This document shows positions 39,968 through 50,187 of a stretch of 64,000 bases of DNA, in pieces. The notes beneath the pieces were generated by a model. The model did not search any database. It had not been told where the DNA came from and saw nothing but the letters and a program-made list of their open reading frames with translations. The stretch lies in the NCBI GenBank assembly GCA_944470555.2, contig OX104134.1:112586701-112650700 (forward strand). Direction: 5' to 3'. Source of the DNA: Heterobilharzia americana. Taxonomy: Eukaryota > Platyhelminthes > Trematoda > Strigeidida > Schistosomatidae. The translations under genes were made by a program, and so were the position numbers. Numbering within the stretch: the first letter of the stretch is position 1; each line of letters starts with the position of its first letter.

Positions 39968-40643
39968 ACCCGACGCAAATGGAGTGGTAGAGCCTTTCCA
40001 TCGACAGCTGAAAGCTTCCCTTTCAGCTACAAACATACCTCAGTGGACCGAGGCTCTGCCTCTAGTCCTACTAGGTATTCGTAACCCCTTGAAAGTTGAT
40101 GCTGGATGTACCCTTGCAGAACTCGCCTGTTGGACCACTCTTCGCCTACCAGGTGAGTTTGTTTCCCCTTCAACTTTCAAACGTGTTTCCGACAGGGCAT
40201 CGTACGTGACTACGCTTACAAACGCAATGCGTTCAGTTAGGCCTTCTCCGGTCAGACCTCAAACGACTGATGTTTTCGTTCACCCCAGTTTACAAAAGAC
40301 ATCACAAGTGTTTGTTCGCCACGACGCCGTTCGTCGACCACTTGAACCACCCTACGACGGGCCATTCAAAGTGATTAAGCGAAAAGAGAAATTCTATATA
40401 ATTGAGCGAGACGGACGTGAAGATACTGTCAGTATCGACCGTTTGAAACCAGCTTATTTCGAAGGCAACTCCATTATAAGTGACGTTTCAGCTTGCTACA
40501 TCCGACAGACGGATAACTCAATTATCGAAATTCTTGACGATGTTCATGGTAATGCGCAGCTGCAGCAACCATCGGCGCAACAGAAAACACGATCAGGTCG
40601 AACCGTCAGGTTCTTGGAGTATTTGAAGTCGTCTTCAACTTAG
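39968..40643 (+). pseudogene. Gypsy integrase, C-terminal fragment
   Basis: It matches the integrase at 2568-3596 from just before the catalytic Glu (NGVVEPFHRQL) to the end of pol, including the GPY/F module ([13 protein letters not shown]). The N-terminal finger and both Asp of the triad are lost. The ORF start upstream (39876) belongs to flanking DNA. Confidence 0.8.
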
Positions 40644-41144
40644 TGGTGTGAAATAAGGTGTACCAACCATATTTTTTTGAATTCAGTATTCCTTCTCCGA
40701 GGCACTATTTTTCTGATTCACTAGCAATGAGAAACTCCTCGTACGTTTTGCCTTTTCACATCAATTTTTTATTACCATGTAATGAAACTTTACAAAAAGA
40801 CGGTGAAAATAAGCGCAAACTTTATTTTCGATACATTTGTACATACATAATTCCCACTTTTACGAAGCGTTTTCATGGCATTGAAGACTTTCATTTATAT
40901 TCCAGGTGCAACGAGCACTGGATGGAACGTCAAAAGGAACTGAGGGCCGCGATCGACGTCCAAATCGATTTATTGTATTATATTATTTACTTGCCATGAC
41001 ACCCTAGAATAAGTCCAGACAACCGGGAGCCACTTCACGCAGTGAGCCCATCGGAAGAGTTTTACCAGTGGAGAAACCACCGGTGTTTTACTACCGGCTG
41101 GTATCCTCTTAGGGTTGTCGCCAACCCACTAGGGGGTAGTGAAT

Positions 41145-41476
41145 TGTAGCGTCACACACCTCCACAAAATCAATAGCCTACTCTTTGACGACTTTCGACA
41201 TTAATGCTGACCTTGATAGTTTAACTGGACTCGCTAAGCTGAAGGCACCCGGTCAAGCATCCTCGCCATTTGGCACGCTGTCGTGTTACGTTGCACTGCT
41301 CGTATTCAACTCTCTAGCCAGTTAGTTGGAACGCATCGGTATTTTGGTACAATCACCCAATCACCGACTACGCTATCGTCTTCTTCCTTGGTTTCTAATT
41401 TGTGCGTATACAGGAAGCTCGAATAGTAAGTGATTAGTCTTTGCGTCTGTCAAGTTCGCACCAGGACAAATCCTAA
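41145..41476 (+). repeat. 3' LTR of the truncated gypsy element (332 bp)
   Basis: It begins TGTAGCGTCACACACC and ends GGACAAATCCTAA. Its inner sequence (CCTACTCTTTGACG, CTTGGTTTCTAATTTG) groups it with the LTR at 61018 rather than with those at 1757 and 30459. Confidence 0.85.
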
Positions 41477-43440
41477 ACTGGTTAGTTAACCAACTTAGAT
41501 TATCAAAGTTGCATAACCCATTGTTTTACGTAGCTTATGAAACATTGGGTGAGAATGAAGTTGAAAACTGATTGTCTTATCCTGTCTTCAGACAGCTTTG
41601 GAGACCTGATTTAACTACTTAAGTGTTTGGGTTGAAAAATTCGGAGTCAGACTTGTACGTATGGTATCATTCGCTTTGCAGCAGGTGTTTGTGTCAGCAC
41701 TGTTAAACACAGAGTAACTAACACGGTCCTAACCCGAAGTTGCAATTAAATACGACAGCTGTTCTCATGTCGTCAGAGTCGGTGAAAATTAATATTTCCT
41801 CATCAAACCATCCAATATGGCTTCAAGGATTGGAATTCATATGAGATTAATCTCGGTAGAGATTGTCACGAGGTTGACAACTGTGGAGACTAGAAGAAGT
41901 TATTTATGAACCACTTAAAATAAAAACAGTGCTCCTTCTCATTACTTCTTAGATATTTTTACATTCTTAATAATACTTTTCAGCATGCGGCGCTGAAACC
42001 GGCTTTTTCAGAGGGATACAATCTAGCATAGATTGAAAATTCATTACGTGTTCAGGATGCAAAATAAAGGGATCACCGGTCTCTGCATGAAAACTCCATT
42101 CATACTGTGTTATGCAGTGGTGGCCCCAAGAGTTAGGCTGATGAGACATTTCTAATACTAAGCACAGTCGCACAAATCGTTGGGTGACGGGTACTGATAA
42201 AAGTGGGGAAAAAGAGAAATGATATCCTCAGTCACGAAGACGTATAAGAGAGGTTGCAGCAGATGCTTAGCAGAATGATAGCGGATTAGAGTGCCAACGT
42301 GGCATAAGGATTTCGGTAACGGTTTTCAGCGATTGTAAATCAAACACTACATGATGATGAAATGATTTTCTGAGTAACAGTTAAAGAAAGTTAAGGAGGG
42401 GTAACTTCGACTGTAAATCCTACAATGAATCGCCCATCAATTTCAAATGGCAAACAGTTTTCATATTTCGCCAGATTGTACTCATTTACTGACGGCTGGT
42501 CGAGTGAATTAACTGTCCTTAGTTATATCGTGTTCTCTGAGCTGGGTTGTTTAATCATGAAGCCTTCGTCGTCTTTCTGGACGACGTCATCAGCACTAAC
42601 TTCAGTATGAAGTGTACTTCCTGAGTCGATAGCGACCACAAGATCCGAGGTTGATCAAGGAACTGTAGTTTCTCCTATTTTCGAGAGTGGTCTTAGGTTT
42701 AAGTTTCGAAACTGTTCATAAGTGTTTCGATTTGTAGTGAAGATGAGTGGGTGTATCGACTGGTTCAACAGAATGGTGCACAATCATCCTTGTGCTCAGC
42801 CTTCTACGGTTTGTGATGCTTGGGACAGAAGAGAAGGAGAATTTGAGACCTGTTTCACAGCTGCCATCCTCCGAAGATGGTATCTAATGAGGTCATCACT
42901 GCCAAAGATGTAAGAAATATGAAGTCGAAAGTCATGAAAGGTGGTTTTGAAATTAAGAATGTTATTTGTTGGACAGTGGGACACAACTTGAAACACCCCA
43001 CTTTTCGAGGAAAAAAGAAAGTTGAAGTTACTTTACTCTAAGGAAGATAGTTCTCAGGTGTTGTGAAGGGTTTGCTCTACTTTCACTTAGTGCGTACAGT
43101 TGCACCACAAATACTTTTGCAAAAGTAAGTGTTGCTGGTGACGATGAAAGGGGAGGCTGAGTCTTATTGGAGACACCAGGTCTAAGGAATACAGGGGTGA
43201 AACAGCATACCATAGAGTTGCTGCAGACTAATGTCTGTGGTGAGCCATTTGCGCTCACGTAATTATCCATTAGTCGTTTGAAGGGTTCAAGACGAACACT
43301 CTATGTGGGAAGTTAGATCTCCCTAAGACAGGATGTGGGAATTGGGTTGCTGCGAGACTGTCGGTTTTTGGCTGATAATTTTATCTAGTTGGGGTGGTCC
43401 ACTTGGTGGCTGACCTTGCAGCCTGTTATTAGACTGCCTC
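41477..43440. other. Non-coding stretch, nothing recognised
   Basis: Short ORFs only; the region before the LINE scrap at 43550 shows no readable domain. Confidence 0.3.
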
Positions 43441-43549
43441 CTTTCTTCTGATAACCTAATGTGAATCAGTCGAGTTTTCCAAGGTCCTTGCTGCCTTCCT
43501 CAATGGCTGACGCTGGTGTCTAGTGTACCAGAGGAGTTTAGTCCTGGCT

Positions 43550-43800
43550 CCTCCTTTGTGGATAGCCTAGTGAATGCGCACTTCTTGAGGGCGTGGCTGA
43601 TTTTCATCGTTTCCACCGTCCAAAAGTACATCACCTTGCATTTCTCCAGGTTGAAGTACACACCATTAGCAGCTTACGAGGACTCCGACCTCAGCAGACC
43701 GTCATGGAGTATCCTGTGGCCCACATCCCTACCTTCCGTCTTACGCAGTTCGATGTCATCAAGCGGGGGGACAGGCGAGGGAAATTCAGTCTGCCATTGA
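43550..43800 (-). pseudogene. LINE reverse transcriptase scrap (CR1/jockey-like)
   Basis: The minus strand reads DDIELRKTEGRDVGHRILHD and, after a stop, AANGVYFNLEKCKVMYF. This is the segment just after the catalytic Asp pair, through the NG..FN..KC motif, of CR1-type RTs. The rest is unreadable. Confidence 0.55.
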
Positions 43801-44936
43801 GTCTCTGCTGAATGGCAAACATATGTCTATGAAATCGACATTTTTGCATTATCCATCCTATTTCGAAACAGAGCATCGCAAGTGAACACTCAACAATGAA
43901 GTTATGTCCACACATGAGAATATATCCACTTTCCTTTGATTTTCCTCATGAATTGGCGTACTGCCTATTACAAACTGACCTCACTTTAAGGCTTAAAGAC
44001 CAAACTATCTTGCTTTTATCTGTCAAAGTCCTTCTTTGCAAATAAACTCACCGTTTTTTCACGTGAATGGACAGTATACGACACGGTAAAAATGAGTAGT
44101 GGCGCGCCTTAGTGTAGAAACGGGCACAATACGCCTTCAGAAATAAAAAGCGGTTGCCTGTAACAAGCGGGTGTAGCTGTAGCTTGCTTAAATACTGCCT
44201 GGCTGGTTGTAATCCTTCAGTTCTTTTGTAAGATCGATGCATCCTTCACTGTCTCCACCTCTGTATTTCGCTTCTACTAAGGCTCATACTGCCAGACCAG
44301 CGAAGTTTGAATATATGACAAACATTGAGTCATTTAGGCTAAATGCACATACCTTAAGTCAGATTAGCATCCTCAACAGTCTTTCTTGAGCGAAGCGCGT
44401 GGAACCTAGTGCCTGACGAGCCATGCAAATGTTTGTTTTCTATCTACCTAGGCTATACTGGTGAAAGATCTAGACCAAATCTGATCAATACTGCGGTCCA
44501 GAATTGGCTGCAGCTTCATTGTCGTCTCACAGTATTCAAGGTCTTGTCAACTGCTCTCTAGGTCTCGTCGGGAAATACTACAGAGGAGAGGAATAAAGGT
44601 GTTATTAATATCCTAATTCCTACAATTTCAAAGCTTTCCTTCATATCTATTCAACTGCTTCGTAACGTTTAGTGATTGAACTGCTCAGGACCCTATAAAC
44701 TACTTGAAGTTTTAACTTCATTTGCCTTATCTGGACAGGTTTTGATCGACTACTCTCAGTTAGGTTTTCACCCTCAACGCAGGAGTTGAAGCGAGAAGTG
44801 TTATTGCCTTCATATTTGGCAGTTGATGACTGCTAGGTGAGTATAAGATAACCTCCCATGAAGATGAATGTAATTTGTATATAAACTTACCTATACCTGT
44901 GAAAATGGTGTATGCCTGTATATTCAGGAATAACTA

Positions 44937-44937
<1 letters not shown>

Positions 44938-44979
<42 letters not shown>

Positions 44980-44988
44980 CATTATTAG
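44938..44988. repeat. (ATT)n microsatellite
   Basis: About 16 units of ATT with one interruption. It may be the tail of a decayed LINE, but the adjacent sequence does not match the RTE 3' end seen elsewhere here. Confidence 0.9.
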
Positions 44989-47779
44989 ATCACTCAATGG
45001 GTTAAGGTATGTTTTGCGTATGTGTCAACAGGTTGCTTTGTTGTGGACATCACGTTGTCGCTGGCTTAGGACAGCGAAAGCAATTGCAGTACCGGTTTGT
45101 TCAGTGCGAACGCCACCTCGCCTCTGCAGCAGAGGGATGTTGAGTCAAATACCAAATGGTGTGCTATATCCATGTGGACGTCGTAAAACACGAATTTTTC
45201 ACATACAGTTAAGGACGAACCTGTCACTTAATCTTCATAGCTAGTGAGGCCGTGAGTTTGCCGATACAAGTAGGGAATACCTATTATTTGCCCTCATTTA
45301 TCACGATCAGCGATCTCCAGCTTCTTTGACAAAGTTTTCTGAAGGAGAGGTAATTCAACAGGGGCCTCTTTCCGCAAGTCAGTCGCATCCGAAAATTGCT
45401 GTTTTACCATTTTAGTCAACCTGGTAACTCTCAAAACTTCCCAAAAGAATACATTTCTTTGGTGTCACCCTATGCCTCAGTGGTATGATAAATGTATTAT
45501 CACCTAACTTTCTGACAATTCCGAAAAAAGGATGACTATTCGGGAAATCACGGGGCAATTTCAGCCCCTAGAAGGGATTTGGTTTGTTAATAATATAAGC
45601 GTAGAACTTATGCACTGCGGTAGAAGGTAATTCCATATGAGGCTTTTTTATATGATTTATAAATCACAGTGATACTGTATCATTTACCTGTCGGCGTTTC
45701 GAGCGAAAATTGTCGCTCGTAACCATTCCAATGGATGTGACAGTCGACCCCTGGTCATTGCGACACGCCGCTGAATAACCTGTTTAGTCGTAATTGGCCT
45801 GTGTCCATGTTGTAAGACTTAACGTACGAACCAGCTAGCTCCAGAGCCCGCAAGATATGATTTTGATTTTAGTACTTCTTACGTCACCACAAAAACTGAC
45901 TTCATTTAGGAAGGGCTGCATATTCTTAGTACTTATCCTAAAAAACTGCAGTTATGGAAGCCATAACAATAAGAATATACCTCCTATAATTCATAATCCT
46001 ATGTTTCTTTCTATAAAATTAGGCCCAATATGTTCAACAGATTATCGAAAAAACCTAGATCCGCTCCATCATCCGACAAGTATAGCTTTAAAGAATGCCC
46101 CTCCAACGTGAAATGTGAATGTGACCTTTGATGAGGGTTGTAAGGCAACCGAGAAGAAGGAAATTAGCATGTCAAAAATTTAGTATACCACCGCTATTAG
46201 AAATGGCATCGGCTTTGATCAATCATTTTGCCTTTTGTTCAAACCGTCAGCCCACCAATTCTTATCCACCTACTGGTCGAGTAGGAAACAAGGAGTTCAA
46301 TGTAGATACTTCAGGCAAATAGCAAAATCCAACCTATGAAGTGTATCGGCAACCACGGCTGATCCTAGATGTTACTCACAAAGTTTTGATCTAAGGCCTT
46401 CCAAGTCACCCCCAAAACCAGAACAGTGAGTCAGATCTGAAGTCACACTGCGGATTGCATCGAAAAGGACCTCAGTCTTTGATCGCTCATACTCTTTTTC
46501 GTCAAGGAAGGTGACTCTTCCTCATTGGTCAGTTGCGTAGAACAGGATTTCGCTCACTCCAAGGTTGCACGTGGACCTTTGGCAGCCGTGCCCACGAGTC
46601 AAAAACTGAGACGCTTAACTCCCGACAAAACCTTCCTCAGGGGCTCTCAGATATCTCTGGGGGCTTCTTTACATAACATCTACCATAGGCTGTCCAGTCA
46701 TCATACTCGGGATTCCCGAGTGTATGGACACTTTGACTGCCAGACTTGTTCACGACTAAAATCAATGGATGTATTTTGAAGATAAACCGCAGGTTGATGT
46801 GGGGAAGGAGAAATGACCCGCCCCCTCAGGTTGGGTAACGTCTCAAACATCAGGACTTCCAGGTCGCCTCAAGTAACCCTTGACTCTTTGAAGACGGTCA
46901 AAACAGCTTCAAATTGTTAGACCCCATACCCTCCCTAAAGGCTTCGGAACTACCAGGCATAAACCCAAGGTGAAAGGGATGCTGGGAAGCAGTTTCATGG
47001 CTGGACTCTGGCCAATCAACATCCAACGATCGGGTGGATGAGAGGTGAACGAGAACTATTCTTTACCACTCTCTAGAGTCGAGAATTATGAACCACCTGT
47101 CACCAACCAGGATTAAGTCCTTGGATTCTTCTGCTTCTGGTTCCTCACCGGGGCAAGACTTGACAAACCATAGCATTTAAGGGCCAGTCAAAAAGTTTTA
47201 TTCAATCAAGCAAATGTCTGATTCACGGGTCTGCATAATTCGGTTCTCTGTGGGTTGGCAATGTGTTGGACTCATGCTCCAAAATACGCGGAGCAAGGTC
47301 AGTCATTGAAAAGGACCGTCCCAGTGGGGTGGCAATCTGTGTAAGGTGACTCACAGATGACGTGGAAGTTGGAAATAAATAATGAGCACAGTGTTCCCAA
47401 CCGCACTATCGATGTTGGTTTTCGTCAGCTACTGGGACACCTTATGCAAGCAACTGGCATCACTTCCTGACTGGGGCAATTACGATCGAAGCAAAATATT
47501 CACCAAGAGTATGGCTGCAGGGTCCAGTATAAGATGAGTCAGTCTACTTGGTCACTGTCTATATTTGAAGGCTGATTTCATTCAAACAGTTCCAGTGGTT
47601 GTTGACGGAATAGAAAAAGTCCTGCCCAACTGACTTCAGCGTCTAAAATCTGTGGATCACTACTTCTTGTGGTTTTTAACCCGCGTACAAGTAAAGAGAG
47701 AGGAATAAGAGGCTGTTAAAATGTAAAAATTCAATTAGCTCCGAGGAGATTCAAGCCACGTGTCAAATAAGTGTCCGGT
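44989..47779. other. GC-richer repeat-like stretch, unassigned
   Basis: From about 46100 to 47600 the base composition is richer in GC than the surroundings and short plus-strand ORFs overlap in several frames, as in decayed repeats. No RT, endonuclease, transposase or LTR motif could be read. Copy d of the dispersed repeat lies at 45595-45720. Confidence 0.35.
45595..45720 (+). repeat. Dispersed repeat, copy d
   Basis: TAGAACTTATGCACTGCGGT and GGTAATTCCATATGAG correspond to TAAAACTTGAGCACTGTGGT and CGTAATTCCATATTAG of copy a; CACAGTGATACTGTATCATT follows as in copy b. Confidence 0.6.
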
Positions 47780-47799
47780 CGGTATTTAAACGATTCAGA

Positions 47800-48018
47800 C
47801 TAAGCAACCTGGATCACGTTTACAGGAAGAGCATTCCGGGGCGAAACAACTCTTGGGGAATGGAAGCTGCGCCTGATATTTAACCTGCTATGTTCCATGC
47901 CTGGTTTTTGCATGTGCCCTCTGGGATTAGCTCTGCAGCCGAGATTCAATAAGTGATGGAGTGGACGTCCAAGGGTGCTCAGGATGCTGCGAGTCATTAC
48001 CAAATCTCCTCTTAGCAT
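47800..48018 (-). pseudogene. CR1 LINE C-terminal domain fragment
   Basis: Starts MLRGDLVMTRSIL and contains HSRLNIRRSFHSPRVVSPRN and LPVNV, matching the conserved C-terminal end of CR1-type ORF2 proteins. Confidence 0.65.
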
Positions 48019-48412
48019 TCTATATTCTAGGTGATGCAGATTCAGCTCAACCAGTCATTATTCGCGTTTTTAGACCTAAGTCCTCGAACAAATCTGGTCG
48101 AGCCCTTTTGGATGTGTTCCCAGAATCATTTGTTCCTCCCCAGAGGAGGGGAACGACGACGGTCCCAAACTCCAGGTGAGGCCGTATGAAGCTGTTGAAA
48201 ATTTGATGGAAATATATACGATCGAGTTGTCCGAAACGTCGTTAAGGGGTTACTAATACCAAGTTTCTAAGAAATGCATTTCTATCACAGTTGGCGTAGG
48301 ATTGAGGGACTAAGACACCCGAATCTCTTTCTGTCAGCGACACTCCAAGTCCTACACCGCTGAGGCTACATACATAACATGCGTAGTGTTTAACGTGTAT
48401 CACCCTTCATTT

Positions 48413-48981
48413 TTAGGGATTAAATACGAGCCCATTATTATCAGTCAAGTTTTGAGGTTGAGTCAAATTTTCCCACGGGGAAACGCTACCTTCTTCACCT
48501 TTGGTTCCTCTCCTTAGTTTCACGTCGTCGACAAAAAGGGGGATTTCGGAGGAAGCCTTTCGAGGCAAGCCGTCCATGTATGTTAAAAAGAGAAGAGACC
48601 CTAGTACTGAACCTTGGGGAACACCACTGAGACATCCAGTTTCTTCAGACGTAGAGAAACTCACTCGGACTCCAAATGGACGACCGTGTAGACACAGGGA
48701 CAATGAGCGGTGGTCCTATCCCGACTAATTTTTAATTTATCAATAGGGCAGTCGTGATTAACATGATTGAACACCTTAGAGAAGTCTAGATAAATAACAT
48801 CACTTCGTCCTCGATGGCCGACAACGCTAATCCATCTATCTACCTCAGCGGGCAGACTGCTAATGCAGGAGTTCCCTCTCCCGAATCCGGGTTGTTGGGG
48901 CGCAAAGAAGTTGATCGTTGCGAGGTGATCGCTTGGTCCATCATAGATAAACGGTTCCGGCACTCTGGAAGGTATGCACAA
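48413..48981 (-). pseudogene. CR1 LINE reverse transcriptase core (broken)
   Basis: Two overlapping frames carry IYDGPSDHLATINFFAPQQP, SDVIYLDFSKVFNHVNHD, SGVPQGSVLGSLLFLTYMDG, FVDDVKLRRGTKGEE and DNNGLVFNP. The first Asp sits in LDFSKVF, and the catalytic pair reads FVDD instead of FADD. A frameshift near 48690 separates the two parts, so the copy is dead. Confidence 0.8.
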
Positions 48982-50004
48982 AAGCTTTACCGGATTGTAC
49001 TCCTTTGGATTGCTTCGTTGACCTCCCCTTGCAGGTTAGCGTAATATGTCTTAACTTTCAGGGATCGGGTACTTTCCAATGGCTTGGAAAATTCTTAAGT
49101 AGCATACCCATGGGTCAGGTTAGGTCCATGCACCTCTCCGCAGCACCGCCTCACGGGTTTTATCGAGTCTCAGAGAGGTGACTTCTGTGAGCAGTAGCAG
49201 TCTGACTGCAGTAGCTCAACGTTTAAGTCAACGACCGAGAGTCCCACCTCGTTAGAGAGATACTCATAAACTCCTGAGTAGGTGGACGATGACGAAAAGT
49301 ATTGTAACATAGGTCAGCCAGAAGCTCAGCTGCTCCAGTGTCGCTACTAGTCAGCCGTTTGCTACCTAGTAGATGAGACAGTCCCACTTCAGCCTACCAG
49401 AACGAAGCAGCATGGTGGAAAAGGCCTGTCGGGTTAGAAGGCCGATCGGTCCCCAGTGCCTTCGCACATGTGTTTATTGCCTGTCTGAATTGTCCAGAAG
49501 TGTATTCGGTGCCGAACGTTTTGTGTTCGGTCCAGTGGTGTCTCTTCAGCCTGAGCAGTTTGCGAGTGTAGTTCCTTATTGCTTTGTGCAACTTGAAGCA
49601 CTTCGGTCTTGAAAGTGGAACAGACTGACTGGTTGCATACATGATCTTATTAATTATGTATCTTCAGTAAGTGTTCACATCCTGCTATACATGGTTAACT
49701 TTCCAATCTGTCTGTTCCAGTGCCATTTGAAGAGCCGAAGGGTTAAGTCGTCTGAAAATCCAACGACGCTTATTGAAAGGTCTGGTCAAATTGGTTTTGT
49801 AGACTTTCTGGAAGCGATAACAACGTGGTCACTCTTGCCCAAAGGAGGAAGGATTATTAAGTTGTCAGTCAAGAATTCTCCATTTGAAAAATGCAGTCGA
49901 AGCGAGATGGGGTTTGGGTCTCCCTCCTTCGTGTTACCGTGCTCACATTTTTCGTGAATAGTTGTCCTTGATTGTTTTAATCCACCAGACCGTCGAATAC
50001 CTTT

Positions 50005-50052
50005 AAATAGCATTAGGAGTATTCACTGAACAGTTGTCGGCTGGGACTGAAA
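50005..50052 (+). promoter_or_regulatory. Gene 2 leader shared with gene 1
   Basis: TTAGGAGTATTC (from about 50012) occurs also at about 1136 before gene 1, each about 30 nt before the ATG. No TATA box is visible close upstream because LINE sequence starts there. Confidence 0.5.
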
Positions 50053-50187
50053 ATGCCATTCCACTTTGGAGACCGCAAAGGTTATTATGATGCCAATGAG
50101 ATGAAAGGCAATCCTCAGGGCTCTGGATATGCAGATGGTTATTATGATCCAAATGCTAACACAGGTCCACGAGGCTATAATATGAAT
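50053..50187 (+). CDS. Gene 2 exon 1 (45 codons, phase 0, GC donor)
   Basis: It encodes MPFHFGDRKGYYDANEMKGN and onward, ending GYNMN. It aligns without gaps to gene 1 exon 1 (23 of 45 identical). The intron begins gcaagt instead of gtgagt: a GC-AG intron with an otherwise perfect donor. Confidence 0.8.

Larger units (their letters stand above)
39968..41476 (+). mobile_element. 5'-truncated CsRn1-like gypsy element
   Basis: The element begins inside the integrase (about 39970) and runs through the pol 3' end, the shared 3' non-coding region, a purine-rich tract (AGGGGGTAGTG) and a complete 3' LTR (41145-41476). No 5' LTR, gag or RT is present. Confidence 0.85.
47780..50000 (-). mobile_element. 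CR1-type LINE, degraded, abutting gene 2
   Basis: The minus strand reads in order: an endonuclease end (LPPLGKSDHVVIA, about 49830), a pre-RT segment (RKLLRLKRHHWTEHKTFGTE, about 49550), RT blocks (DVIYLDFSKVFNHVNHDCPI, then SGVPQGSVLGSLLFLTYMDG and FVDDVKLRR) and a C-terminal LRGDLVMTRSIL..RRSFHSPRVV segment (47800-48018). This is the CR1 order, as in the schistosome SR1/Perere elements. The element is 5'-truncated within the endonuclease and has stops and frameshifts. Its truncated 5' end lies about 50 bp from the gene 2 ATG. Confidence 0.8.

Noticed and set aside
40658..40999. ORF after the gypsy integrase, starting MYQPYFFE
   Set aside because: It lies in the 3' non-coding region of the element. 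The matching ORF in the other copy (2361-2561, minus) shares only the first residues and then differs in frame, so no protein is conserved.
44912..45244. ORF beginning with an Ile run
   Set aside because: The start is a translation of the (ATT)n microsatellite; the rest shows no motif.
49373..49612. Plus-strand ORF over the CR1 LINE
   Set aside because: It is the antisense shadow of the LINE pre-RT segment.
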